The position numbers and the translations under genes are program-made. Below, piece after piece: positions 24,228-36,321 of a DNA stretch of 64,000 nucleotides (positions are counted from its first letter, which is position 1; every line of letters begins with the position of its first letter). This stretch comes from Clusia tigrina. Taxonomy: Eukaryota; Arthropoda; Insecta; Diptera; Clusiidae. The stretch is taken from positions 74,905,995-74,969,994 of the forward strand of contig OV050031.1 of NCBI GenBank assembly GCA_920105625.2, given 5' to 3'. A model generated the notes under the pieces. The model made no database searches. It was not told where the DNA came from and was given only the letters and a program-made list of their open reading frames with translations.

Positions 24228-27024
24228 CTCAGTCGCTGCAGCTGTCGATTGTGGGGTCTGATGCCTTCTCTATGCCTATATCAACGCCTATCTGCCTCAG
24301 TCGGCGTCTCAGTCGGCATCGCAGCCTCTGTCAGCGTCTATGTCGGCGTCTCAGTCGCTTCCACTGTCGGTTGGGGGGTCTGCTGCCTTCTCTATGCCAA
24401 TATCTACCCCTGTCTGCCTCAGTCGGCGTCTCAGTCGGCGGCGCAGCCTCTGGCAGCGTCGCAGCCCTTGTCAGCGTATCTGTAAGTGTCTCAGTCGCTG
24501 CCGCTGTCTTTTGGGGGGTCTGCTGCCTTCTCTAAGCCTATATCTGCCCTTATCTGCCTCAGTCGGCGTCGCAGCCTCTGTCAGCGTCTCTGAATGCGTA
24601 TCAGTCGCTGATGCTGTCCATTGGGGGTCTGCTGCCTTGTCTATGCCTATATCTACCCCTATCTGCCTCAGTCGGCGTCTAAGTCGACGTCTCAGCCTAT
24701 GTCAGTGTCTCTGAATGCTTCTCAGTCGCTGCCGCTGTCGATTGGGGGGGTCTGCTGCCTTCTCTATGCCTATATTTACCCCTATCTGCCTCAGTCGGCA
24801 TCTCAGTCGGCGTCGCAGCCTCTATCAGCGTCTCTGTAGGCGTCTCAGTTGTTGCCGCTGTCGATTGGGTTGTCTGCTGCCTTCTCTATGCATATGTCTA
24901 ACCCTCTCTGCCTCAGTCGGCGTCTCAGTCGTCGTCGCAGCCTCTGTCAGCGTCGCAGCCGCTGTCAGCGTCCCTGCAGGCGTCTCAGTCGCTGCAGCTG
25001 TCGATTGGGGGGTCTGCTGTCTTCTCTATGCCTATATTTACCCCTATCTTCCTCAGTCGGCATCACAGTCGGCGTCGCAGCCTCTATCAGCGTCTCTGTA
25101 GGCGTCTCAGTTGTTGCCGCTGTCGATTGGGTTGTCTGCTGCCTTCTCTATGCCTATGTCTAACCCTATCTGCCTCAGTCGGCGTCTCAGTCGTCGTCGC
25201 ATTCTCTGTCAGCGTCGCAGCCTCTGTCAGCGTCTCTGTAGGCATCTCAGTCGCTGCCGCTGTCGATTGGGGGGTCTGCTGCCTTCTCGATGCCTATATC
25301 TACCCCTATCTGCCTCAGTCGGCGTCTCAGTTGGCGTCGCAGCCTCTTGTCAGCGTCTCTGTAGGCATCTCAGTCGCTGCCGTTGTCGATTGCGGGTCTG
25401 CTGCCTTCTCTATGCTTATATCTACCCCTATCTGCCTCAGTCGGCGTCTCAGTTGGCGTCGCAGCCTCTTGTCAGCGTCTCTGTAGGCATCTCACTCGCT
25501 GCCGCTGTCGATTGGGGGGTCTGCTGCCTTCTCTATGCCAATATCTACCCCTATCTGCCTCAGTCGGCGTCTCAGTCGGCGTCGCAGCCTCTGTCAGCGT
25601 CGCAGCCTCTGTCAGCGTCTCTGAATGCGTCTCAGTCGCTGATGCTGTCCATTGGGGGTCTGCTGCCTTGTCTATGCCTATATCTACCCCTAATTGCCTC
25701 AGTCGACGTATAAGTCGGCGTCGCAGACTCTGTCAGCGCCTCTGAATGCGTCGCTGCCGCTTTCGATTGGCGGGTCTGATACCTCCTCTATGCCAATATT
25801 TACCCTTATCTGCCTCAGTCGGCGTCTCAGTCGGCGTCGCAGACTCTGTCAGCGCCTCTGAATGCGTCGCTGCCGCTTTCAATTGGCGGGTCTGATGCCT
25901 TCTCTATGCCTATATCTACCCCTATCTGCCTCAGTCGGCGTCTCAGTCGGCATCGCAGATTCTGTCAGCGTCTATGTCGGAGTCTCATTTGTTGCCGCTG
26001 TCGATTGGGGGGTCTGCTGCCTTCTCTATGCCTATGTCTACCCCTCTCAACCTCAGTCGGCGTGTCAGTTGGCGTCGCAGCCTCTGTCAGTGTATCTGTA
26101 GGCGTCTCAGTCGCTGCCGCTGTCGATTGGGGGTCTGCTGCCTTCTCTATGCCTATATCTAACCCTATCTGCCTCAGTCGACGTCTCAGTCCTCGTCGCA
26201 GCCTCAGTCAGCGTCTCTGTAGGTGTCTCAGTCGCTGCCGCTGTCGATTGGGGGATCTTCTGCTTCTCTCTGCCTATATCTACCCCTATCTGCCTGAGTC
26301 GGCGTCTCAGTCCGCGTCGCAGACCCTGTCAGCGCCTCTGAATGCTTCTCAGTCGCTGCCGCTGTCGATTGGGGGGTCTGCTGCCTTCTCTATGCCTATA
26401 TCTACCCCAATCTGCCTCAGTCGGCATCTCAGTCGGCGGACCAGCCACTATCAGTGTCTCTGTAGGCGTCTCAGTCGCGACTGCTCTCGATTGGGGGGTC
26501 TGCTACCTCCTCTATGCCTATATCTACCCTTATCTGCCTCAGTTGGCGTTTTAGTCGGCTTCGCAGCCTCTGTCAGCGTCTCTGTAGGCGTGTCAGTCGC
26601 TGCCGCTGTCGACTGGGAGGGTCTGCTACGTTCTCTATGCCTATATCTACCCCTATCTGCCTCAGTCGGCATCTCAGTCGGCGTCGCAGCCTCTGTCAGC
26701 GTCTCTGTAAGCGTGTCAATCGCCGCCGCTGTCGATTGGGGGGGTCTGCTGCCTTCTCTATACCTATATCTACCCCTATCTGCCTCAGTCGGCGTCTCAG
26801 TCGGCGTCTCAGTCGGCGTCCCAGCCTCTGTCAGTGTCTCTTTGGTGTCTCAGTCGCTGCCGCTGTTGATTGGGGGGTCTGCTGCCTTCTCTATGCCTAT
26901 ATCTACCCCTATCTGAATCAGTCGGCATCTCAGTCGGCGTCGCAGCGTCTGTCAGCGTCTCTGCAGGTGTCTCAGTCGCTGCCGCTGTCGATTGGGGAGG
27001 TCTGCTGCCTTCTCTATGCCTATA

Positions 27025-27125
27025 TCTGCCCTTATTTGCTTCAATCGGTATTTCATTCGCATCGCAGCTTCTCAGCGTCTCTGTAGGTGTCTCAGTCGCT
27101 GCCGCTGTCGATTGAGGGGTTTGCT
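27025..27125. repeat. Marker monomer M2, copy 1
   Basis: M2 has CTGCCCTTATTTGCTTCAAT, then CGGTATTTCATTCGCATCG, a shortened GCAGCTTCTCAGCG, and the next monomer opens GATTGAGGGGTTTGC with CTATAACTACCCC. The AT-rich stretch is unlike any other monomer. Confidence 0.88.
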
Positions 27126-28540
27126 GCCTTCTCTATGCCTATAACTACCCCTATCTGCCTCAGTCGGTATCTCAGTCGGCGTCGCAGCCTCTGGCAGCGT
27201 CTCTGTAGGCGCCTCAGGCGCTGCCGCTGTCGATTGGGGAGGCCTGCTGCCTTCTCTATGCCTATATCTACCCCAATCTGCCTCAGTTGGCATCTCAGTC
27301 GGCGGACCAGCCTCTATCAGTGTCTCTGTAGGCGTCTCAGAAGCGACTGCTGTCGATTGGGGGGTCTGCTACCTCCTCTATGCCTATATCTACCCCTATC
27401 TGCCTCAGTCGGCGTCTCAGTCGGCGTCCCAGCCTCTGTCAGTGTCTCTGTAGGTGTCTCAGTCGCTGCCGCTGTTGATTGGGCGGTGTGCTGCCTTCTC
27501 TATGCCTATATCTACCCCTATCTGAATCAGTCGGCATCTCAGTCGGCGTCGCAGCCTCTGTCAGCGTCTCTGTAAGCGTGTCAATCGCCACCGCTGTCGA
27601 TTAGGGGGTATGCTGCCTTCTCTATGCCTATATCTACCCCTATCTGCCTCAGTCTGCGTCTCAGTCAGCGTCGCAGCCTCAGTCAGCGTCTCTGTAGGCG
27701 TCTCAGTCGCTGCCGCTGTCGATTGGGGGGGTCTGCTGCCTTCTCTATACCTATATCTACCCCTATCTGCCTCAGTCGGCGTCTCAGTCGGCGTCCCAGC
27801 CTCTGTCAGTGTCTCTGTAGGTGTCTCAGTCGCTGCCGCTGTTGATTGGGCGGTGTGCTGCCTTCTCTATGCCTATATCTACCCCTATCTGAATCAGTCG
27901 GCATCTCAGTCGGCGTCGCAGCCTCTGTCAGCGTCTCTGTAAGCGGGTCAATCGCCACCGCTGTCGATTGGGGGGTATGCTGCCTTCTCTATGCCTATAT
28001 CTACCCCTATCTGCCAAAGTCGGCGATTCAGTCGGCGTCGCAGCCTCTGTCAGCGTCTCTGTAAGCGTGTCAATCGCCGCCGCTGTCGATTGGGGGGTAT
28101 GTTGCCTTCTCTATGCCTATATCTACCCCTTTTTGCCTCAGCCGGCGTCTCAGTCGGCGTCGCAGCCTCTGTCAGCGTCTCTGTAAACGTGTCAATCGCC
28201 GCCGCTGTCGTTTAGGGGGTGTGCTGCCTTCTCTATGCCTATATCTACCCCTATCTGCCTCAGTCTGCGTCTCAGTCGGCGTCGCAGCCTCAGTCAGCGT
28301 CTCTGTAGGCGTCTCAGTCGCTGTCGCTGTCGATTGGGTAGGTCTGCTGCCTTCTCTATACCTATATCTACCCCTATCTGCCTCAGTCGGCGTCGCAACC
28401 GCTGTCAGCGTCTCTGTAGGCGTCTCAGTCGCTGCCGCTGTCGATTGGGGAGGTCTGCTGCCTTCGCTATGCCTATATCTACCCCTATCTGCCTCAGCCG
28501 GCGTCTCAGTTGGCGTCGCGGCCTCTGCCGCTATCGATTA

Positions 28541-28550
28541 GGGGGGGGGG
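28541..28550. repeat. Poly-G tract, 10 G
   Basis: Expanded spacer after CTATCGATTA; normal length is 6-7. The flanking monomer is also abnormal (GGCGTCGCGGCCTCTGCCGC joined directly, and TCTGCCATCTACTG downstream). Confidence 0.9.
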
Positions 28551-29336
28551 TCTGCCATCTACTGTATGCTTATATCTACCCCTATCTGCCTCAGTCGGCG
28601 GCTCAGTCACCGTCGCAGCCTCTGTCAGCGTCTCTGTATGCATCTCAGTCGCTGCCGCTGTCGATTGGGGGGTCTGCTGCCTTCTCTACGCCTATATCTA
28701 CCCCTATCTGCCTCAGTCGGCGTCGCAGCCTCTGTCAGCGTATCTGTAGGCGTCTCAGTTACTGCCGCTGTCGATTGGGGGCGTCTGCTGCCTTCTCTAC
28801 GCCTATATCTACCCCTATCTGCCTCAGTCGGCATCTCAGTCGGCGGACCTGCCTCTATAAGTGTCTCTCTAGGCGTCTCAGTCGCTGCCGCTGTCGATTG
28901 GGTGGTCTGCTGCCTTCTCGATGCCTATATCTACCCCTATCTGCCTCAGTCGACATCTCAGTCGGCGTCGCAGCCTCTGTCAGAGTCTCTGTAGGCATCT
29001 CAGTCGCTGCCGCTGTCGATCGAGAGCTCTGCTGCCTACTCTATGCCAATATCTACCCCTATCTGCCTCAGTCGGCGTCGCAGCCTCTGAAAGCGTATCT
29101 GTAGGCGTCTCAATCGCTGCCGCTGTCGATTGGGTGGTCTGCTGCCTTCTCGATGCCTATATGTACCCCTATCTGCCTCAGTCGGCATCTCAGTCGGCGT
29201 CGCAGCCTCTGTCAGCGTCTCTGTAGGCATCTCATTCGCTGCCGCTGTCGATAGAGAATTCTGCTGCCTACTCTATGCCAATATCTACCCCTATCTGCCT
29301 CAGTCGGCATCGCAGCCTCTGTCAGCATCTCTGTAG

Positions 29337-29480
29337 GCGTCTCAGTCGCTGCCGCTGTCATTTGTAGGTTCTGCTACCCTCTCTATGCCTATATCTACCC
29401 GTATCTGCCTCAGTCGGCGCCTCAGTCTGCGTCGCAGCTCTGCCAGCGTCTCTGTAAGCGATTCTCTAGCTGCCGCTGTC
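29337..29480. repeat. Marker monomer M1, copy 1
   Basis: M1 replaces the GTCGATTGGGG segment by CATTTGTAGGTTCTGCTACC, and continues with CTACCCGTATC, GGCGCCTCAGTCTGCG, a truncated GCAGCTCTGCCAGCG and GTAAGCGATTCT. It is the most diverged monomer in subarray B. Confidence 0.88.
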
Positions 29481-29760
29481 GATTGGGGGGGTCTGCTGCG
29501 TTCTCTATGCCTACATCTACCCATATCTGCCTCAGTCGGAGTCTCAGTCGGCGTCTCAGTCGGCTTCGCAGCCTCTGTCAGCGTCTCTGTATTCGTCTCA
29601 GTCACAGCCGCTGTCGATTGGGCAGGTCTGCTGCCTTCTCTATGCCTATATCTACCCCTATCTGCCCCAGTCGGCGTCGCAACCTCTGTCAGCGTCTCTG
29701 TATTCGTCTCAGTCACTGCCGCTGTCGATTGGGCAGGTCTGCTGCCTTCTCTATGCCTAT

Positions 29761-29865
29761 ATCTGCCCTTATTTGCTTCAATCGGTATTTCATTCGCATC
29801 GCAGATTCTCAGCGCCTCTGTAGGTGTCTCAGTCGCTGGCGCTGTCGATTGAGGGGTTTGCTGCC
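29761..29865. repeat. Marker monomer M2, copy 2
   Basis: Has GCAGATTCTCAGCGCC and GTCGCTGGCGC variants. Confidence 0.87.
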
Positions 29866-30243
29866 TTCTCTATGCCTATAACTACCCCTATCTGCCTCAG
29901 TCGGTATCTCAGTCGGCGTCGCAGCCTCTGTCAGCGTCTCTGTAGGCGTCTCATTCGGCTTCGCAGCCTTTGTCAGCATCTCTTTAGGCGTCTCTGTAGG
30001 CGGCTCAGTCTCTGCCGCTTTCGATTGGGGGGGTCTGCTGCCTTCTGTATGCTTATATCTACCCCTATCTGCCTCAGTCGGCGTCTCAGTCACCGTCGCA
30101 GCCTCTGTCAGCGTCTCTGTAGGCATCTCAGTCGCTGCCGCTGTCGATCGGGGGGTCTGCTGCCTTCTCTATGCCCATATCTAGCCCTATCTGCCTCAGT
30201 CGCCGTCTCAGTCGGCGTCGCGGCCTCTGTCAGCGTCTCTGTA

Positions 30244-30366
30244 GGCGTCTCAGTCGCTGCCGCTGTCGATTGGGGAGGTCTGCTGCCTTCGCTATGCCTA
30301 TATCTACCCCTATCTGCCTCAGCCGGCGTCTCAGTCGGCGTCGCAACCTCTGTCAGCGTCTCTGTA
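30244..30366. repeat. Representative 123-bp monomer (41 codons)
   Basis: Counted from GGCGTCTCAG to TCTCTGTA this copy is exactly 123 bp. The one-base gain over the 122-bp form is in the spacer, which reads GGGGAGG after GATT. In this length two forward registers (Val-Ser-Val-Gly type and Ser-Arg-Arg-Leu type) and one reverse register (Thr-Glu-Thr-Pro type) contain no stop, so tandem copies create indefinite ORFs. Confidence 0.9.
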
Positions 30367-30477
30367 GGCGTCTCAGTCGCTGTCGCTGTCGATTGGGTAG
30401 GTCTGCTGCCTTCTCTATGCCTGTATCTACCCCTACCTGCCTCAGTCGGCGTCGTAGCCTCTGTCAGCGTCTCTGTA
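30367..30477. repeat. Representative 111-bp monomer (37 codons)
   Basis: The next monomer is 111 bp: the 123-bp form minus one dodecamer GTCTCAGTCGGC, with spacer GGGTAGG. 123- and 111-bp copies alternate through much of subarray B; both lengths divide by three, so the open registers continue across them. Confidence 0.9.
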
Positions 30478-31608
30478 GGAATCTCAGTCGCTGCCGGTGT
30501 TGATTGAGGGGGTCTGCTGCCTTCTCTATGCCTATATCTACCCCTATCTGCCTCAGCCGGCGTCTCAGTCGGCGTCGCAACCTCTGTCAGCGTCTCTGTA
30601 GGCGTCTCAGTCGCTGTCGCTGTCGATTGGGTAGGTCTGCTGCCTTCTCTATGCCTGTATCTACCCCTACCTGCCTCAGTCGGCGTCGCAACCTCTGTCA
30701 GCGTCTCTGTAGGCATCTCAGTCGCTGCCGCTGTCGATTGGGGAGGTCTGCTGCCTTCGCTATGCCTATATCTACCCCTATCTGCCTCAGCCGGCGTCTC
30801 AGTCGGCGTCGTAGCCTCTGTCAGCGTCTCTGTAGGAATCTCAGTCGCTGCCGGTGTTGATTGAGGGGGTCTGCTGCCTTCTCTATGCCTATATCTACCC
30901 CTATCTGCCTCAGTCGGCGTCGCAGCCTCTGTCAGCGTCTCTGTAGGCGTCTCAGTCGCTGCCGCTGTCGATTGGGGAGGTCTGCTGCCTTCGCTATGCC
31001 TATATCTACCCCTATCTGCCTCAGCCGGCGTCTCAGTTGGCGTCGCAACCTCTGTCAGCGTCTCTGTAGGAAGCTCAGTCGCTGCCGGTGTTGATTGAGG
31101 GGGTCTGCTGCCTTCTCTATGCCTATATCTACCCCTATCTGCCTCAGTCGGCGTCTCAGTCGGCGTCGCGGCCTCTGTAAGCATCTCTGTAGGCGTCTCA
31201 GTCTCTGCCGCTATCGATTGGGGGGGTCTGCTGCCTTCTGTATGCTTATATCTACTCCTATCTGCCTCAGTCGGTGTCTCAGTCGGCGTCTCAGTCGGCT
31301 TCGCAGCCTCTGTCAGCGTCTCTGTATTCGTCTCAGTCATTGCCGCTGTCGATTGGGCAGGTCTGCTGCCTTCTCTATGCCTATATCTACCCCTATCTGC
31401 CCCAGTCGGCGTCGCAGCCTCTGTCAGCGTCTCTGTATTCGTCTCAGTCACTGCCGCTGTCGATTGGGCAGGTCTGCTGCCTTCTCTATGCCTATATCTA
31501 CCCCTATCTGCCTCAGTCGACGTCGCAACCTCTGTCAGCGTCTCTGCAGGTGTCTCAGTCGCTGCCGCTGTCGATTAGGGAGGTCTGCTGCCTTCTCTAC
31601 GCCTATAT

Positions 31609-31710
31609 CTGCCCTTATTTGCTTCAATCGGTATTTCATTCGCATCGCAGCTTCTCAGCGTCTCTGTAGGTGTCTCAGTCGCTGCCGCTGTCGATTGAGG
31701 GGTTTGCTGC
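31609..31710. repeat. Marker monomer M2, copy 3
   Basis: Preceded by the GATTAGGGAGG/CTACGCC monomer, as are copies 6 and 7. Confidence 0.87.
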
Positions 31711-33617
31711 CTTCTCTATGCCTATAACTACCCCTATCTGCCTCAGTCGGTATCTCAGTCGGCGTCGCAGCCTCTGGCAGCGTCTCTGTAGGCGCCTCAG
31801 TCGCTGCCGCTGTCGATTGGGGAGGCCTGCTGCCTTCTCTATGCCTATATCTACCCCTATCTGCCTCAGCCGGTGTCTCAGTCGGCGTCGCAACCTCTGT
31901 CAGCGTCTCTGTAGGCGTCTCAGTCGCAGCCGCTGTTGATTGGGGAGGTCTGCTGCCTTCGCTATGCCTATATCTACCCCTATCTGCCTCAGCCGGTGTC
32001 TCAGTCGGCGTCGCGGCCTCTGTCAGCGTCCCTGTAGGCGTCTCAGTCGCAGCCGCTGTTGATTGGGGAGGTCTGCTGCCTTCGCTATGCCTATATCTAC
32101 CCCTATCTGCCTCAGCCGGTGTCTCAGTCGGCGTCGCAACCTCTGTCAGCGTCTCTGTAGGCGTCTCAGTCGCTGTCGCTGTCGATTGGGTAGGTCTGCT
32201 GCCTTCTCTATGCCTATATCTACCCCTATCTGCCTCAGTCGGCGTCGCAACCGCTGTCAGCGTCTCTGTAGGCGTCTCAGTCGCTGCCGCTGTCGATTGG
32301 GGAGGTCTGCTGCCTTCGCTATGCCTATATCTACCCCTATCTGCCTCAGCCGGCTTCTCAGTCGGCGTCGCAGCCTCTGTCAGCGTCTCTGTAGAAATCT
32401 CAGTCGCTGCCGGTGTTGATTGAGGGGGTCTGCTGCCTTCTCTATGCCTATATCTACCCCTATCTGCCTCAGTCGGCGTCGCAGCCTCTGTCAGCGTCTC
32501 TGTAGGCGTCTCAGTCGCTGCCGCTGTCGATTGGGGAGGTCTGCTGCCTTCGCTATGCCTATATCTACCCCTATCTGCCTCAGCCGGCGTCTCAGTCGGC
32601 GTCGCAACCTCTGTCAGCGTCTCTGTAGGTGTCTCAGTCGCTGTCGCTGTCGATTGGGTAGGTCTGCTGCCTTCTCTATGCCTACATCTACCCATATCTG
32701 CCTCAGTCGGAGTCTCAGTCGGCGTCTCAGTCGGCGTCTCAGTCGGCTTCGCAGCCTTTGTCAGCGTCTCTGTATTCGTCTCAGTCACTGCCGCTGTCGA
32801 TTGGGCAGGCCTGCTGCCTTCTCTATGCCTATAACTACCCCTATCTGCCTCAGTCGGTATCTCAGTCGGCGTCGCAGCCTCTGGCAGCGTCTCTGTAGGC
32901 GCCTCAGGCGCTGCCGCTGTCGATTGGGGAGGCCTGCTGCCTTCTCTATGCCTATATCTACACAAATCTGCCTCAGTCGGCATCTCAGTCGGCGGACCAG
33001 CCTCTATCAGTGTCTCTGTAGGCGTCTCAGTCGCGACTGCTGTCGATTGGGGGGTCTGCTACCTCCTCTATGCCTATATCTACCCTTATCTGCCTCAGTT
33101 GGCGTCTCAGTCGGCTTCGCAGCCTCTGTCAGCGTCTCTGTAGGCGTCTCAGTCGCTGCCGCTGTCGACTGGGAGGGTCTGCTACGTTCTCTATGCCTAT
33201 ATCTACCCCTATCTGCCTCAGTCTGCGTCTCAGTCGGCGTCGCAGCCTCAGTCAGCGTCTCTGTAGGCGTCTCAGTCGCTGCCGCTATCGATTGGGGGGT
33301 CTGCTGCCTTCTGTATGCCTATATCTACCCCTATCTGCCTCAGTCGGCATCTCAGTCGGCGGACCAGCCTCTATCAGTGTCTCTGTAGGCGTCTCAGTCG
33401 CTACTGCTGTCGATTGGGGGGTCTGCTGCCTTCTCTATGCCTATATCTACCCCTATCTGCCTCAGTCGACTTCTCAGTCGGCGTCGCAGCCTCTGTCAGT
33501 GTCTCTGTAGGCGTCTCAGTCGCCGCCGCTGCCGATTGGGGGGTCTGCTGCCTTCTCTATGCCAAAATCTACCCCTATCTGAATCAATGGGCGTCTCAGT
33601 CGGCGTCGCAGCCTCTG

Positions 33618-35033
33618 TCAGCGTCTCTGTATGCATCTCAGTCGCTGCCGCTGTCGATTGGGGGGTCGGCTGCCTTCTCTATGCCTATATCTACCCCTAT
33701 CTGCCTCAGTTAGCGTCGCAGCCTCTGTCAGCGTATCTGTAGGCGTCTCAGTCACTGCCGCTGTCGATTGGGGGCGTCTGCTGCCTTCTCTATGCCTATA
33801 TCTACCCGTATCGGCCTCAGTCGGCGTCGCAGCCTCTGTCAGCGTCCCTGTAGGCGTCTCAGTCGCAGCCGCTGTTGATTGGGAAGGTCTGCTGCCTTCG
33901 CTATGCCTATATCTACCCCTATCTGCCTCAGCCGGTGTCTCAGTCGGCGTCGCGGCCTCTGTCAGCGTCCCTGTAGGCGTCTCAGTCGCAGCCGCTGTTG
34001 ATTGGGGAGGTCTGCTGCCTTCGCTATGCCTATATCTACCCCTATCTGCCTCAGCCGGTGTCTCAGTCAGCGTCGCAACCTCTGTCAGCGTCTCTGTAGG
34101 CGTCTCAGTCGCTGTCGCTGTCGATTGGGTAGGTCTGCTGCCTTCTCTATGCCTATATCTACCCATATCTGCCTCAGTCGGCGTCGCAACCTCTGTCAGC
34201 GTCTCTGTAGGCGTCTCAGTCGCTGCCGCTGTCGATTGGGGAGGTCTGCTGCCTTCGCTATGCCTATATCTACCCCTATCTGCCTCAGCCGGCTTCTCAG
34301 TCGGCGTCGCAGCCTCTGTCTGCGTCTCTGTAGAAATCTCAGTCGCTGCCGGTGTTGATTGAGGGGGTCTGCTGCCTTCTCTATGCCTATATCTACCCCT
34401 ATCTGCCTCAGTCGGCGTCGCAGCCTCTGTCAGCGTCTCTGTAGGCGTCTCAGTCGCTGCCGCTGTCGATTGGGGAGGTCTGCTGCCTTCTCTATGCCTA
34501 TATCTACCCCTATCTGCCTCAGTCGGCGTCTCAGTCGGCGTCGCAACCTCTGTCAGCGTCTCTGTAGGCGTCTCAGTCGCTGTCGCTGTCGATTGGGTAG
34601 GTCTGCTGCCTTCTCTATGCCTACATCTACCCATATCTGCCTCAGTCGGAGTCTCAGTCGGCGTCTCAGTCGGCGTCTCAGTCGGCTTCGCAGCCTTTGT
34701 CAGCGTCTCTGTATTCGTCTCAGTCACTGCCGCTGTCGATTGGGCAGGTCTGCTGCCTTCTCTATGCCTATATCTACCCCTATCTGCCCCAGTCGGCGTC
34801 GCAGCCTCTGTGAGCGTCTCTGTATTCGTCTCAGTCACTGCCGCTGTCGATTGGGCAGGCCTGCTGCCTTCTCTATGCCTATAACTACCCCTATCTGCCT
34901 CAGTCGGTATCTCAGTCGGCGTCGCAGCCTCTGGCAGCGTCTCTGTAGGCGCCTCAGGCGCTGCCGCTGTCGATTGGGGAGGCCTGCTGCCTTCTCTATG
35001 CCTATATCTACACAAATCTGCCTCAGTCGGCAT
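33618..35033 (-). other. 471-codon antisense ORF, Thr/Glu/Pro-rich; probably not a gene
   Basis: Same register and repeat unit as the 553-codon ORF downstream; the two cover corresponding parts of the 2,557-bp higher-order repeats but end differently because the flanking monomers differ. Confidence 0.15.
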
Positions 35034-36321
35034 CTCAGTCGGCGGACCAGCCTCTATCAGTGCCTCTGTAGGCGTCTCAGTCGCGACTGCTGTCGATTGG
35101 GGGGTCTGCTACCTCCTCTATGCCTATATCTACCCCTATCTGCCTCAGTTGGCGTCTCAGTCGGCTTCGCAGCCTCTGTCAGCGTCTCTGTAGGCGTCTC
35201 AGTCGCTGCCGCTGTCGACTGGGAGGGTCTGCTACGTTCTCTATGCCTATATCTATCCCTATCTGCCTCAGTCTGCGTCTCAGTCGGCGTCGCAGCCTCT
35301 GTCAGCGTCTCTGTAGGCGTCTCAGTCGCTGCCGCTGTCGATTGGGGTGGTCTGCTGCTTTCTATACGCCTATATCTTCCCCTATCTGCCTCAGGCGGTG
35401 TCTCAGTCGGCGTCGCAAGCTCTGTCAGCGTCTCTGTAGGCGTCTCAGGCGATGCCGCTGTCGATTGGGTAGGTCTGCTGCCTTCTCTATGCCTACATCT
35501 ACCCATATCTGCCTCAGTCGGAGTCTCAGTCGGCGTCTCAGTCGGCGTCTCAGTCGGCTTCGCAGACTTTGTCAGCGTCTCTGTATTCGTCTCAGTCACT
35601 GCCGCTGTCGATTGGGCAGGTCTGCTGCCTTCTCTATGCCTATATCTACCCCTATCTGCCCCAGTCGGCGTCGCAGCCTCTGTGAGCGTCTCTGTATTCG
35701 TCTCAGTCACTGCCGCTGTCGATTGGGCAGGCCTGCTGCCTTCTCTATGCCTATAACTACCCCTATCTGCCTCAGTCGGTATCTCAGTCGGCGTCGCAGC
35801 CTCTGGCAGCGTCTCTGTAGGCACCTCAGGCGCTGCCGCTGTCGATTGGGGAGGCCTGCTGCCTTCTCTATGCCTATATCTACCCCAATCTGCCTCAGTC
35901 GGCATCTCATTCGGCGGACCAGCCTCTATCAGTGTCTCTGTAGGCGTCTCAGTCGCGACTGCTGTCGATTGGGGGGTCTGCTACCTCCTCTATGCCTATA
36001 TCTACCCTTATCTGCCTCAGTTGGCGTCTCAGTCGGCTTCGCAGCCTCTGTCAGCGTCTCTGTAGGCGTCTCAGTCGCTGCCGCTGTCGACTGGGAGGGT
36101 CTGCTACGTTCTCTATGCCTATATCTACCCCTATCTGCCTCAGTCTGCGTCTCAGTCGGCGGCGCAGCCTCAGTCAGCGTCTCTGTAGGCGTCTCAGTCG
36201 CTGCCGCTATCGATTGGGGGGGTCTGCTGCCTTCTGTATGCTTATATCTACCCCTATCTGCCTCTGTCGGCGTCTCAGTCGGCATCGTAGCCTCTGTCAG
36301 CGTCTCAGTCGCTACCGCTGT
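33765..36321. repeat. 2,557-bp higher-order repeat, copy 1
   Basis: Unit begins at the GATTGGGGGCGTCTGCTGCC monomer with CTACCCGTATCGGCCTCAG. All anchors (34,359, 35,057, 35,120, 35,707, 35,929) recur 2,557 bp later. The reverse-frame stretch 35,057-35,905 translates identically in both copies. One visible difference is CTACCCATATC (34,163) versus CTACCCCTATC (36,720). 2,557 is not a multiple of three. Confidence 0.9.

Larger units (their letters stand above)
1..26400. repeat. Subarray A: 122-bp type with 18-bp expansions
   Basis: Monomers here mostly carry a 6-nt spacer after GATT (GGGGGG, GGGTTG, GCGTTG or GGGGTG), giving 122 bp plus multiples of 6. Because 122 leaves a remainder of 2 on division by 3, successive monomers rotate through the three frames, so ORFs are short (mostly 60-250 codons). 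A-specific variants include ATGTCTAACCCTCTCTGCC, the doublet CAGTCGTCGTCGCAG, GTTGTTGCCGCTGTC, and runs of 2-6 octadecamers. The far edge is placed near 26.35-26.45 kb, where the B-specific GCGGACCAGCC variant first appears (about 26,437). Confidence 0.85.
30108..31451 (-). other. 447-codon antisense ORF, Thr/Glu/Pro-rich; probably not a gene
   Basis: About eleven 41/37-residue repeats. A 442-codon frame of the same type follows at 31,655-32,983; the break between them is the M2 marker region, where 122-bp or truncated monomers shift the frame. Confidence 0.15.
26400..33764. repeat. B1: start of subarray B
   Basis: Monomers of 123, 122 and 111 bp in mixed order. 26.85-31.2 kb is collinear, with indels, to 41.4-47.2 kb (anchors 27,072/41,651; 29,385/44,380; 29,824/44,831; 30,171/46,416; 31,095/47,106). 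33,300-33,764 recurs at 39,231-39,700 (offset 5,931). Confidence 0.8.
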
